Notes: a model not told the origin generated them from the sequence alone. Positions 16,877 through 26,071 are shown, numbered from the stretch's first letter. The stretch: 64,000 nt of DNA from Candidatus Melainabacteria bacterium (GCA_003258795.1 QHMH01000007.1:93024-157023), one strand, 5' to 3'. Numbers and translations: made by a program.

Positions 16877-18148
16877 ATGAAAACTAATGCTATTGTACTC
16901 GCCGCAGGAAAAGGCACAAGAATGAAATCTGATAAATCAAAAGTATTACACGAAATTTTTGGGAAAGCACTTTTGGGTTATGTTTTAGATGCAATAAATA
17001 ATACTAAAAAAGTAGAAAAGTCATATGTGATTGTTGGACATTGTGCACAAGAGGTAGAAAATTATGTATCATCGAACTACGACAATGCAGAATGTATATT
17101 ACAATCTCCACAACTTGGAACAGGACATGCAGTTAGTATGGCTTGTCCAATGCTTGAAAATTTTGAGGGGGAAGTAATTATTCTTTGTGGAGATACACCA
17201 TTGATTACTTCGGAAACATTGAATAAATTTATAGAATATCATAGAGAAAAGAATTCTGACTTAACAGTGATGAGTGCGATTTTTGAAAATCCTACAAATT
17301 ATGGAAGGATTATCAGATGTGGAGATAAGCTTGCATCTATTGTGGAAGAAAAAGATGCAAGTCCAGCTCAAAAGAAAATAAAAGAAGTTAATGCAGGAAT
17401 ATACTGTATAAATTGGCAAAAGGTAAAACCTGCGTTTAGTGAACTTAAAAATAACAATGCTCAAGGGGAGTATTATCTAACAGATATAATTTCTTGGGGT
17501 GTATCAAAGGGATTGAATACAAATGCATATACGCTTGAAAATAATGAAGAAATTTTTGGAATAAATTCAAAAACACATCTTTCACAAGCAACAAAAATCC
17601 TCAACGATAAAACCGTTCAAAAGCATCTTGATAATGGAGTTACAATTGTTGATCCAAATTCTGTATACATTTCTCCAGAAACAGAAATTGGCACTGATAC
17701 AATAATTTATCCAAATGTTTATATAACTGGTAGAAATATTATTGGAAAAAACTGTAAAGTTGGACCTTTTGCTCATCTTCGAGGTGATGTAGAGGTTAGT
17801 GACAATGTTAAAATTGGAAACTTTGTTGAAATAAAGAAATCAAAAATTTCTTCTCATACCAATGTTTGTCATTTGACATACATTGGTGATAGTGAAATCG
17901 GCTCAAATGTAAACATTGGTGCAGGAACAATTACTGCAAATTATAACCACTTTACTAAAAAGAAATCAAAGACTGTGATAAAAAATGGTGCAAGTATAGG
18001 TTCAAACAGCGTTTTGGTAGCACCAGTAGAGGTCGGAGAAAAAACTTGTATTGGGGCAGGAAGTGTTATAACAAAAAACATTTCAGATAAATCGTTGGCT
18101 CTCACAAGAGCGGATTTGAGAACAGTAGATAATTATGTTAAAGAATAA
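16877..18148 (+). CDS. glmU: Bifunctional UDP-GlcNAc pyrophosphorylase / GlcN-1-P acetyltransferase
   Basis: Makes UDP-N-acetylglucosamine for peptidoglycan and lipopolysaccharide. The uridyltransferase half begins with LAAGKGTRMKSDKSKVLHE and has LCGDTPLI and NAGIYC. From about residue 250 a left-handed beta-helix acetyltransferase follows (GPFAHLRGD, then VEIKKSKI, then NIGAGTITANYNHF, then KTVIKNGASIGSNS). At 423 residues it is about 30 shorter than the E. coli enzyme, the loss being at the C-terminal tail. GAGGAG precedes the ATG. mnmA follows after 12 bases. Confidence 0.95.
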   Translation: MKTNAIVLAAGKGTRMKSDKSKVLHEIFGKALLGYVLDAINNTKKVEKSYVIVGHCAQEVENYVSSNYDNAECILQSPQLGTGHAVSMACPMLENFEGEVIILCGDTPLITSETLNKFIEYHREKNSDLTVMSAIFENPTNYGRIIRCGDKLASIVEEKDASPAQKKIKEVNAGIYCINWQKVKPAFSELKNNNAQGEYYLTDIISWGVSKGLNTNAYTLENNEEIFGINSKTHLSQATKILNDKTVQKHLDNGVTIVDPNSVYISPETEIGTDTIIYPNVYITGRNIIGKNCKVGPFAHLRGDVEVSDNVKIGNFVEIKKSKISSHTNVCHLTYIGDSEIGSNVNIGAGTITANYNHFTKKKSKTVIKNGASIGSNSVLVAPVEVGEKTCIGAGSVITKNISDKSLALTRADLRTVDNYVKE

Positions 18149-18160
18149 GGATATAAATAA

Positions 18161-19246
18161 ATGAGAATTCTTGTAGGTATGTCGGGAGGAGTAGATTCAA
18201 CTGTAACGGCACTTCTTTTAAAAGAACAAGGTCATGAAGTCATTGGTGCAACAATGAAAATTTGGAGTGACAAAATGCATGAAAGGCTTGCCCCATCAGT
18301 TAAAACAGGTGGTTGCAAAGATGCTTGCTATGGACCAAATGAAAAAGAAGATATTGAACATGCAAGACATCTTGCTGAACAAATAGGAATTCCATATTAT
18401 GTTTTCGACTGTTCTCAGGAGTATGAAAAAATTGTACTTGAAAATTTTAAAGAGCAATATTTGTCTGGAAGAACTCCAAACCCTTGTGTAAGATGTAATA
18501 GTCTTATAAAGTTTGATGTTCTCCCTTTTCTTGCAAGAAAAAGTGGTTTAGACTTTGATAAATTTGCGACAGGACATTACGCAACAGTTGGATTTAAAAA
18601 TGGTAGATATATTTTAAAGAAAGGAATAAATCCTAAAAAAGACCAAAGTTACTTTCTTTATAAACTACGTCAAGAACAATTGAAAAATATAATTATGCCA
18701 TTAGGCGAAAAAACAAAAGAAGAAACAAGAGAAATTGCAAGAAGATATAATCTTGATGTATCGGATAAACCAGACAGTCAAGATTTTTACTCTGGAGATT
18801 ATAATGAATTACTTCAAGTAAAGGAAAAAGAAGGAAACATTGTTGATAAAGATGGTAATGTTTTAGGTAAACACCTTGGAATATGGAATTACACTATTGG
18901 ACAGAGAAAAGGCTTGAAGATAGCATATAGTGAGCCATTGTATGTAATAGACTTGAAGAAAGACACAAATGAAGTTGTAGTTGGTGTTGCAGATGAAACA
19001 TTTAAAAGCGGGTTGATTGCAACAGAAATAAATTGGGTTTCGATTGAAAAGCTTGATGCGGAAAGGGAAGTGACTGTGAAAGTTCGCTCCGCACAAATTC
19101 CAGTTAAGGCTAAAATTGCTCCTTTAGGAGATAATGTAAAAGTTATTTTTGAAGATATGCAAAAAGCACTTACAAAAGGGCAATCAGCTGTTTTTTATGA
19201 TGACGATGTTCTTCTTGGTGGTGGAATTATAGAAGAAGTATTTTGA
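18161..19246 (+). CDS. mnmA: tRNA 2-thiouridine(34) synthase MnmA, variant cysteine set
   Basis: Thiolates U34 of Lys/Glu/Gln tRNAs. The PP-loop SGGVDS is at residues 8-13. TPNPCVRCN gives Cys109 and Cys112. In most enzymes a later cysteine carries the persulfide in an S-x-x-I-C-F context; here that place reads DSQDFYSGDY (205-214) with Phe in place of Cys. Extra cysteines occur in GGCKDACYGP (52, 56). GQRKGL and the C-terminal beta domain (VRSAQIPVKA, GQSAVFYDDD) are normal. AAGGA precedes the ATG. Confidence 0.92.
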   Translation: MRILVGMSGGVDSTVTALLLKEQGHEVIGATMKIWSDKMHERLAPSVKTGGCKDACYGPNEKEDIEHARHLAEQIGIPYYVFDCSQEYEKIVLENFKEQYLSGRTPNPCVRCNSLIKFDVLPFLARKSGLDFDKFATGHYATVGFKNGRYILKKGINPKKDQSYFLYKLRQEQLKNIIMPLGEKTKEETREIARRYNLDVSDKPDSQDFYSGDYNELLQVKEKEGNIVDKDGNVLGKHLGIWNYTIGQRKGLKIAYSEPLYVIDLKKDTNEVVVGVADETFKSGLIATEINWVSIEKLDAEREVTVKVRSAQIPVKAKIAPLGDNVKVIFEDMQKALTKGQSAVFYDDDVLLGGGIIEEVF

Positions 19247-19280
19247 TATATGAGCAGAGGGAATAATACTTGAAAAATTT

Positions 19281-19305
19281 CTATGTAAGTAGTAACATAG
19301 TTTTT
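19281..19305 (+). terminator. Weak terminator-like hairpin after mnmA
   Basis: CTATGT/ACATAG stem with an eight-base loop, followed by five T. It lies between mnmA and the symporter gene. The stem is short and AT-rich. Confidence 0.35.
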
Positions 19306-19329
19306 GCTCGTTAAAGGAAAGGATTTTTT

Positions 19330-20652
19330 ATGAACGTTTGGATGAAAGTATTTATTGCATTAGGACTTGGAATTAAAAGAAACTGGCATATATTCTTCGG
19401 TCTTATTGCAGGTATAATTGTTGGTATATTTTTACACACACATGAAAATCCTTTAGTTTCAAATATATTAGTATTGATTGGACAATTATTTATAAGACTT
19501 ATCCAGATGGTTGTAATTCCTCTTGTAATTTCCGCAATAATTATTGGGGTTACAAGTATCGGGGATAATAAACAACTTGGAAAATATGGAACAAAGATGA
19601 TTCTTTATTATGGAATTATCACAGTTTGTGCGGTAGTAATTGGTGCTGTATTGGCGTTGATATTTAAACCAGGGTTGGGAGCTGCACAATATGTTAATGT
19701 TGCATCTGCAGTAGAAATACAACAACAAGTTGAATCAACAATTGCAGAAACACAAGGTCATTTGACAAGTATCTTCCTTGGATTTATTCCAAAAAATCCT
19801 TTAGAATCTATTGCTAAGGGTGAAATGATTCCAATTATTGTATTTGTTCTCATATTTGCACTTGCACTTGCAAAAATAGGAGAAATGAATAGGCCAATAG
19901 TATCGTTCTTTGAATCAACGTTTGCAGCGACAATGAAAGTTACAGATTGGATTATGTATTTCGCAGCTCCAGGGGTTTTTGCACTTACTGCAACCGCAAT
20001 TTCAAGTTTTGGTATGGATATATTCCAATGTATTTCAAAATATTTACTGGTATTGTTAATAGCTTTTGCTATTCAATTCTTTATTGTTTATCCAGTATTC
20101 TTAAAGATTTTCTCAAGAGTTCCAGTCTTGATGCTATTTGCAGCGATGGCTGAAGCAATGATGGTAGCATTCGGAACAGCAAGTTCTTCTGCAACTTTGC
20201 CATTGACTATTACATGTAGTGAAAGAGGCGGAATTTCTCACAAAATATCAAACTTTGTATTGCCGTTGGGGGCAACATTGAATATGGACGGAACTGCAAT
20301 TTTGCAAACTGTCGCAGTTATTTTCCTTGCTCAAATGTATGGTATTCATTTGACACCATTTATAATTATTCAAATTTGTTTCTTGGCAATTATTGCATCA
20401 AGTACATCTGCAGGAATTCCAGGTGCAGGTCTTATTACAATAGCTCTTGTTTTGAATGGTTTAGGTTTAAGCCCAGAACAATTGGTTGCTGGTTTTGCAA
20501 TGTTATTTGCATTAGAAAAACTTACCGATATGTTCAGAACTGTTCTTAACGTAACATCTGATGCTGTTGTTACTGCAGCAATTGCAGATAATGAAAATGA
20601 AATAAATTATGATCTTTTGAATAATCCAGATACATTTAAGGAAATAATTTAA
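19330..20652 (+). CDS. Dicarboxylate/amino acid:cation symporter (DAACS family)
   Basis: Sodium- or proton-driven uptake of glutamate, aspartate or C4-dicarboxylates. The 440-residue protein is strongly hydrophobic. Family motifs are LIQMVVIPLVISAIIIGV, the serine-rich GTASSSATLPLTITC, the substrate-site NMDGTAI and ASSTSAGIPGAGLI of the second re-entrant hairpin. The ligand cannot be fixed by eye. AAAGGA precedes the ATG. The next gene starts two bases after the stop, so the symporter may serve the same pathway as the miniature dehydratase pair. Confidence 0.9.
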   Translation: MNVWMKVFIALGLGIKRNWHIFFGLIAGIIVGIFLHTHENPLVSNILVLIGQLFIRLIQMVVIPLVISAIIIGVTSIGDNKQLGKYGTKMILYYGIITVCAVVIGAVLALIFKPGLGAAQYVNVASAVEIQQQVESTIAETQGHLTSIFLGFIPKNPLESIAKGEMIPIIVFVLIFALALAKIGEMNRPIVSFFESTFAATMKVTDWIMYFAAPGVFALTATAISSFGMDIFQCISKYLLVLLIAFAIQFFIVYPVFLKIFSRVPVLMLFAAMAEAMMVAFGTASSSATLPLTITCSERGGISHKISNFVLPLGATLNMDGTAILQTVAVIFLAQMYGIHLTPFIIIQICFLAIIASSTSAGIPGAGLITIALVLNGLGLSPEQLVAGFAMLFALEKLTDMFRTVLNVTSDAVVTAAIADNENEINYDLLNNPDTFKEII

Positions 20653-20653
20653 A

Positions 20654-21367
20654 ATGACATTTAAGGTAGGGTTTTGGGGATATCCTAATCCCGAAATAAC
20701 GAAAGAAATAAACTCAAAATATCCAAACTGTGAGTGGATTGATTTGGACATAGATTTTGAATATCCTCAAAGTAATATTTTACCTGATGCCTATTGCAAA
20801 ATAATAAAAAACATAATTGACAATTCTTTATATATTAAACCTGATTTGATTGTTGCAACAATAGGCAAAGATAAATGTGATAGTGGGTGGTTTGCATCTT
20901 ATTTACTAAAAGATTTAGGGTTTAATGTTATTCAAAGTATATTTGAAGACATTTCTAAAAGAAAAGATACCCCTATTTCTGAAAGTGATATCCCATTGAG
21001 AAACAAGATAGAACTTATTACGGGAAATATAATTAAACAGAAAAAATATGAGTTAAAAAAAGTCGATGCAAAATTTGGTTTTTGGGGTGTACCGCCAAAT
21101 GATTTATCTATATTAGAGTTGTTTCCAAATGAAACTCACGTTTTCGGTTGGACAAGGTGTGTTGAAGCAAATGTTCCAGCGGATATTGAACTTGAAATGA
21201 TGGTAGATGAAAATATTCCTACTGTCTTTTATTCTCAAGCTTTTTGTGCAAAATCTCAACTTGCAAAATATCTTGCAAAAAAATATGATGGACTTTACGT
21301 TGATATAGATGATTATTCGACCAACTCAGTCAAGGCAAAAATTGAGGCCTTCTTAAAATTGAGGTAA
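20654..21367 (+). CDS. Compact HgdB-like protein (2-hydroxyacyl-CoA dehydratase component family)
   Basis: A 237-residue protein with two similar halves, opening with VGFWGYPNPE and at about 142 FGFWGVPPND. The end, VFYSQAFC...GLYVDIDDYS...VKAKIEAFLKL, follows the closing pattern of 2-hydroxyacyl-CoA dehydratase subunits (S-x-x-F-C, a hydrophobic strand with D-Y-S, then R-I-E-A-F). Five cysteines are present, three of them in contexts (DKC, TRC, AFC) that could hold an iron-sulfur cluster. Typical subunits have about 380-430 residues. Assignment is by pattern only. An activator-type ATPase gene follows. Confidence 0.45.
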   Translation: MTFKVGFWGYPNPEITKEINSKYPNCEWIDLDIDFEYPQSNILPDAYCKIIKNIIDNSLYIKPDLIVATIGKDKCDSGWFASYLLKDLGFNVIQSIFEDISKRKDTPISESDIPLRNKIELITGNIIKQKKYELKKVDAKFGFWGVPPNDLSILELFPNETHVFGWTRCVEANVPADIELEMMVDENIPTVFYSQAFCAKSQLAKYLAKKYDGLYVDIDDYSTNSVKAKIEAFLKLR

Positions 21368-21401
21368 CAATTGAAACTTTTTTTGTGTTAACATTGGCAA
21401 T

Positions 21402-22055
21402 ATGAAATGTTATCTTGATGCAGGCACAACTTATTCTAAATTGATTAAGATAGAGGGTGAGAATAGAATACGTACAATTCTCCCATCGAAGGAGGTTAAA
21501 TCGTTAAATTTAACCTTTGAACGTGTTTGCGGTCATATGGGGATAAATGAAATTAAAGCAAAGTCATTTGAAAATGAAATTGTTGCACTTGCAAAAGGAT
21601 GTAAAAAATATATTGATGATAACGCCACAGTTTTGGATTTAGGTAGTCGTGATATAAAAAGAATAACTTTTAAAAACTCGAAATTTTGCGATATGGATTG
21701 GAATACATCTTGTGCAAGTTCGACGGGTGCAACAGTTGAAATGCTTTTAAAATTTTATGATGTAGGTTTAGATAGTTTAAAATATTCCTCTGAACGTTTT
21801 CCAGTTACCTGCGGAATCTTCGGACTTGAAAAAATAATGGATGATATTTCAAAAGGTTGTGAGGCGCAAGAGGCGATTTCAAAATTTGTTCATGGAATAG
21901 CATACAATAGTTGGAATTTTGCACAAAAACCTCAAAAAATATATTTATCAGGAGGATTTTGCGAAAATAAGTGTTTTGTAAAATCTCTACAAGAATATTG
22001 CGATGTGGAGCTCTTAGGTCGTTTTATTCTTTGTGAGGGTTTAATTGATGAATAA
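21402..22055 (+). CDS. BadF/HgdC-type activator ATPase (ASKHA superfamily)
   Basis: Activators of this family reduce a dehydratase or reductase component using ATP and a [4Fe-4S] cluster shared across a dimer. Seen here are the phosphate loop DAGTTYSK (6-13) and LDLGSRDIKRI (79-89). The two cluster-type cysteines are Cys104 in NTSCASSTG and Cys137 in VTCGIFGLEKIM, and the C-terminal loop is YLSGGFCENKCFV. At 217 residues it is shorter than usual (about 260). It lies 34 bases after the HgdB-like gene and overlaps yraN by eight bases. Confidence 0.7.
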   Translation: MKCYLDAGTTYSKLIKIEGENRIRTILPSKEVKSLNLTFERVCGHMGINEIKAKSFENEIVALAKGCKKYIDDNATVLDLGSRDIKRITFKNSKFCDMDWNTSCASSTGATVEMLLKFYDVGLDSLKYSSERFPVTCGIFGLEKIMDDISKGCEAQEAISKFVHGIAYNSWNFAQKPQKIYLSGGFCENKCFVKSLQEYCDVELLGRFILCEGLIDE

Positions 22056-22395
22056 GATTGGAAGTCTTGGCGAAGATTTAGCCGTAAAATACTTGACAAA
22101 GTTGGGGTATAAAATTCTTGAAAGAAACAAAAGATTTTCTAAACTTTGCGAAATCGATATAATTGCCAAAGATAGAAATACGATTGTATTTGTTGAGGTT
22201 AAAACAAGAAAAAACAATTCTCTTGGCAATCCTCTTGAAGCTATTACGAAAAATAAATTAAGTAATATGAAGACTGGAGTATTCTTGTATTTGCAAGAAA
22301 AAAATTTAAAAATGAGTTTTAGAATGGATGCTATATCAATCGTTTTGACACCAGAGATTAAAATAAACCATTTAAAAAATGTTGGTTGTTTTTAA
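22048..22395 (+). CDS. yraN: YraN/UPF0102 family endonuclease-like protein
   Basis: A 115-residue PD-(D/E)XK-fold protein. The start GSLGEDLAVKYLTKLGYKILERN and the active-site pattern CEIDIIAKDRNTIVFVEVKTR are diagnostic. Its biological role is unsettled in most bacteria. The ATG at 22048 follows GAGGG and is preferred to the TTG three bases upstream. It overlaps the end of the activator ATPase gene. Confidence 0.92.
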   Translation: MNKIGSLGEDLAVKYLTKLGYKILERNKRFSKLCEIDIIAKDRNTIVFVEVKTRKNNSLGNPLEAITKNKLSNMKTGVFLYLQEKNLKMSFRMDAISIVLTPEIKINHLKNVGCF

Positions 22396-22437
22396 AATTT
22401 AAATATGTTACCATACAGTAACTTATAGGAAGATATA

Positions 22438-25227
22438 ATGGATTTTGATGCAATAAAAAATTTGTTCAAAGAATTTGAAATTGATGAAGCTTTGACGTTA
22501 TATTATGAAGAATTTGATAATCTTTCAGAAGATGAAAAAGAACCAGTGCAAGTACAATTTATAAATGAATTAAAAAGTACTCTTGCAAAAGCTCAAAAAA
22601 AAGATAAATACGATGCAGTTTATGCCTGTGCGAAAGAACTTCTCGAATTGTATCCGAATGAAGAAAAATACCTTCTCGCTGCTGCACAAAGTTGCGAAGT
22701 ATTAAAAAAATATGACTTGAGAGTTGAGTATTTGCGAAGACTTGAACCTGTAGCATCAGATAAAGGGTATTGTTATAGATTGTTAGGGCACGCTCTCAAG
22801 GATGTGGGAAATACTCTCGATGCAATTGAATATCTCTCAAAGTATATAAGAAATGGAAAACCTACCGAAAAAGATTTATATGCATTTGCAATTTTGGCGA
22901 TAGAGAGATTTAAGGATGTTTTAGATCCTGTTTATATTGAAATTGCACAAAGATTTATAAATAAGCTTACAAATAAAAAACATATTCTGAAGTGCAAAAT
23001 AGAATTGTGTAAAGCTCAAAAAAAATATGACGAAGCAGAAGAACTTATAAATGAATATATTAGTTTGCCTCTTTCTAATGATGAGTATTGGGAATATTCA
23101 GAGTATTATCTTTTAAAAGATGAAATACCTAAAGGTATGGAAACATTTAAGTATAGACCTAAAAAAGATTTTAAAATACTAACAGAAAAAAAAGAGTGGA
23201 TGGGAGAGCCATTTGGTGGAACATTAGCAATTTTGTCTGAAAAAGAAATTGCGCAAGATATATTTTTTGCTCGATTTTTAAAGAATATTCCAAGTGAACA
23301 AAAGTTTATTTTGATATTGCAGAATGAAGAAATACCTATTTTTAAAATAAGTTTTCCTGAAATTGAAATTAAATCTGAAGATGATATCGAAAATCTTGAT
23401 ATTGGACAATACACATTTATTGGAGATATTCCAAAAAAATTAAATATTATTGATTTTAAGTCTGAAAAATATATAGAATTAAATACAAAAGATGTTAAAA
23501 AATTTGCAAAAACAAATGGTTGCAACAAAAAAGTTTTAAGTATTGGGTTTGAAGATTATAAAAATGATTTTAATAGTAAAAATTTAGATGTTTATTTATT
23601 GTCGAATTTATCTAAAGTCCCTGCAAAATTTTGTTCTTTAAAAGAAAATATAGATGATGAAACTGTTAAAAAAGAAATAAACAAAGCAGCAATGCTTGAA
23701 ATAATGGGCGGAAATCCCGAATATATAGAAAACTATGAAATGAAATTCTATGTGGAAAATTATGGAAAAAATATTCATAATCTATATGATAAAGCCCTTG
23801 CCATTAGTAATGTTGATGTCGTTATTTCTGGAAACAACCTGACATCAATGCTTGCAATATCTATGGGAAAGAAAACAATAACAATTGGACATAAAAAGCT
23901 AACTCCATGGTATTTGCATGTATTTAATAATAATGGGGAGATTTATAACTTAGAGTTTGAAAAAGGCTATTCATGGATAAATCTTGACCGTTATGTTTAC
24001 CAACTATTGTGGCAATACATTGATAATAAATACTTTAAGAACTTTGTTTTAAATAATGAAAAGAGATATGAAAATCTTCTTGAGAAATCACCAGAAAATG
24101 ATTTTGCACTTTCATCTTATGCTGGAATTCTTTCATGTGATTATGTAAAAAAATACGATAAAGCAAGAGAAATAATCGAAGATGCACTTGAAATTAGGAG
24201 ATCTGAAGAGTATTTTTCACAGTTGTTATCAATTATGGAAAATATATACGATAAAGATGAATACTCAGAGAAAGTTGAAGAAGTCCTTGAAAAATACAAG
24301 ACAGGAAATGGTTATATGGCATATGCATTTGCGTTGCTTGCAAAGAGGAATTATACTGAAGGTTTATCCTATTATAGAAAAAGAAATTCTATTACATCTC
24401 GCTTAAATAAAAAAGTTTGGACAGGCGAAGAGGACTTATCTGATTCAACAATCCTTGTTATTGCAGATGAAGGTCTGGGAGATAATATTTTATTTGGAAG
24501 ATATCTTAACAACTTATCTAAAATTGCTAAGCATGTAAAATACATAGCAAGGAAAGAATTGTATGATTTGTTTAAATACAACTTCCCAGATGTTGAAATT
24601 TTAACAGAGGTAAAAGATTTTGAAAAAATAGATTGTGATTATTGTGTAACGACAATGGATTTGCCAACATGCTTTAAGTTTGATGGAACAAATTATGAAC
24701 AGGCAGAAGGTTATATGACTGTTGATGATAAGTTAGTGGAAGAATTTAAAGAAAAATACGTAAACAAAGAAACATTTAATATTGGGATAATGCACCGAGG
24801 AATTTCTACTCAAATGTTAGAACGTAATGTTTTACTTCAACAGTTGCTACCTTTAACTGAAATAGAAGGAGTTCAATTGTATTCTTTCCAATATAAAGAG
24901 CCGGATTATAGATTTAAAAATACAAATGTTATAAATTTAGGTAAAAATTTTGAAAGCTTTCTTGATACGGCAGTGGCCGTAAAATCAATGGATTTAATGG
25001 TGTCAACAGACAATGGTACATTAAACTTGTCTGGGGCATTGGGTCAAAAAACATTCATGTTGCTACGTCATATACCTGATTGGCGCTGGCCTCTTGATAG
25101 AAAAGATGATATTGGTTGGTACAAAAATGTAAAACCATTCTACAATGATATCGGTGATGATTGGGACAAAACAATCCAAAGGCTAAAAAAAGAAGTTGAA
25201 AAACTCGTAAAAAAAAGTAGAAAGTAA
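22438..25227 (+). CDS. TPR protein with two glycosyltransferase-like domains
   Basis: A 929-residue cytoplasmic-looking protein. Residues 1-220 are TPR-like helical repeats. A first GT-like domain (about 225-545) has KEIAQDIFFARFLKNI and AISMGKKTITIGHKK. A second helical stretch follows, then a second, better conserved domain (about 645-929): ADEGLGDNILFGRYLNNL, MVSTDNGTLNLSGALG, and DWRWPL with a closing WDKTI. The second matches the GT9/TPR-glycosyltransferase type (G-x-G-D, ALG, W-R-W). The first seems to be a diverged copy. Target unknown; protein or surface glycan glycosylation is plausible. Confidence 0.75.
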   Translation: MDFDAIKNLFKEFEIDEALTLYYEEFDNLSEDEKEPVQVQFINELKSTLAKAQKKDKYDAVYACAKELLELYPNEEKYLLAAAQSCEVLKKYDLRVEYLRRLEPVASDKGYCYRLLGHALKDVGNTLDAIEYLSKYIRNGKPTEKDLYAFAILAIERFKDVLDPVYIEIAQRFINKLTNKKHILKCKIELCKAQKKYDEAEELINEYISLPLSNDEYWEYSEYYLLKDEIPKGMETFKYRPKKDFKILTEKKEWMGEPFGGTLAILSEKEIAQDIFFARFLKNIPSEQKFILILQNEEIPIFKISFPEIEIKSEDDIENLDIGQYTFIGDIPKKLNIIDFKSEKYIELNTKDVKKFAKTNGCNKKVLSIGFEDYKNDFNSKNLDVYLLSNLSKVPAKFCSLKENIDDETVKKEINKAAMLEIMGGNPEYIENYEMKFYVENYGKNIHNLYDKALAISNVDVVISGNNLTSMLAISMGKKTITIGHKKLTPWYLHVFNNNGEIYNLEFEKGYSWINLDRYVYQLLWQYIDNKYFKNFVLNNEKRYENLLEKSPENDFALSSYAGILSCDYVKKYDKAREIIEDALEIRRSEEYFSQLLSIMENIYDKDEYSEKVEEVLEKYKTGNGYMAYAFALLAKRNYTEGLSYYRKRNSITSRLNKKVWTGEEDLSDSTILVIADEGLGDNILFGRYLNNLSKIAKHVKYIARKELYDLFKYNFPDVEILTEVKDFEKIDCDYCVTTMDLPTCFKFDGTNYEQAEGYMTVDDKLVEEFKEKYVNKETFNIGIMHRGISTQMLERNVLLQQLLPLTEIEGVQLYSFQYKEPDYRFKNTNVINLGKNFESFLDTAVAVKSMDLMVSTDNGTLNLSGALGQKTFMLLRHIPDWRWPLDRKDDIGWYKNVKPFYNDIGDDWDKTIQRLKKEVEKLVKKSRK

Positions 25228-25229
25228 AT

Positions 25230-25925
25230 CTATTTTTTCTTTGCTGATAAAATTTGACTATGCAAAAGGTTTGCCTTATTTAAGCATGCCGTAAGCTTTT
25301 GATATTTTAATTCTGTTTCCCCATAAGGAGCTTGAGTTTTTACTATTTCTGTAACTTTGGTATTTATATTATTTAAAGTGTTTAGAGATTTTTTTACAGT
25401 ATTTGAATATCTTATTCTCTTTGAACATTTTAATATTATGTATTTAAAAAGAAAGCTTCCAATAAGTGAAAAACCGTTTTTGAATGAAAATTTTTCAAAA
25501 AATCCAGTTAAAGAAGAAGAAATATTTGTACTTAATGTCATGCCTCTATATTTTTCTTTAAGAGTAATTAGCTCATTTTCTAAATATTCTTTCTTTGCTT
25601 TTAAATCTGTAAGTTGAATATCTGAATTCAAATTTTCAAGTGTCGAAATCTCTCTTGAAACATTTGCAAGACGTCTTTCTACAGCGGAAATATTACACTC
25701 AAGTTTTAAGACTTCATCGTCCAAATTTTTATATGCATAAGATTCAAATAAATTCATGTCATAATCATTTATGCGAATAGGCTCAGATGCCGTCTTTTTC
25801 TTGCGTTTTTTCTTTTCAGTATCATCTTTTTCAAATTCATCTTTCAGAAACTCTGCTTCTTTTTTGAAGGTGGTTTCAGTGATTAAATTTGCTGCAGGTC
25901 TAATTTTTCCGAATTTTACGTCCAT
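25230..25925 (-). CDS. Coiled-coil protein, hypothetical
   Basis: Not recognised. Residues 30-48 are strongly charged (EKDDTEKKKRKKK), a coiled coil covers about 72-128 (VERRLANVSREISTLENLN), and the rest is helical with a moderately hydrophobic stretch near 150-165 (GFSLIGSFLFKYIILKC) that might touch a membrane. The end lies two bases from the convergent glycosyltransferase stop. No Shine-Dalgarno site; a TATTAT box lies six bases before the ATG. Confidence 0.6.
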   Translation of the reverse strand: MDVKFGKIRPAANLITETTFKKEAEFLKDEFEKDDTEKKKRKKKTASEPIRINDYDMNLFESYAYKNLDDEVLKLECNISAVERRLANVSREISTLENLNSDIQLTDLKAKKEYLENELITLKEKYRGMTLSTNISSSLTGFFEKFSFKNGFSLIGSFLFKYIILKCSKRIRYSNTVKKSLNTLNNINTKVTEIVKTQAPYGETELKYQKLTACLNKANLLHSQILSAKKK

Positions 25926-25931
25926 TTTTGA

Positions 25932-25937
25932 ATAATA
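25932..25937 (-). promoter_or_regulatory. -10 box of the coiled-coil gene, leaderless type
   Basis: Minus-strand TATTAT followed by six bases (TCAAAA) and the ATG ending at 25923. The -35 is weak. Confidence 0.4.
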
Positions 25938-26071
25938 TTACTTTTAATAAAGAAAATAACCATTCAACTGGAGTATTTGTTAAAAATTTAAAAAAAAATT
26001 TTTAAGGTGTTGATTTTTTTTCTTGATGTAATAAGATTATGCTACAAGATAGTTAAATGTAAGGAAATGCA

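Noticed and set aside
20654..22055. Full 2-hydroxyglutaryl-CoA dehydratase operon
   Set aside because: Only one short component and an activator are present; there is no second subunit or CoA-transferase nearby, so I call it HgdB-like at low confidence.
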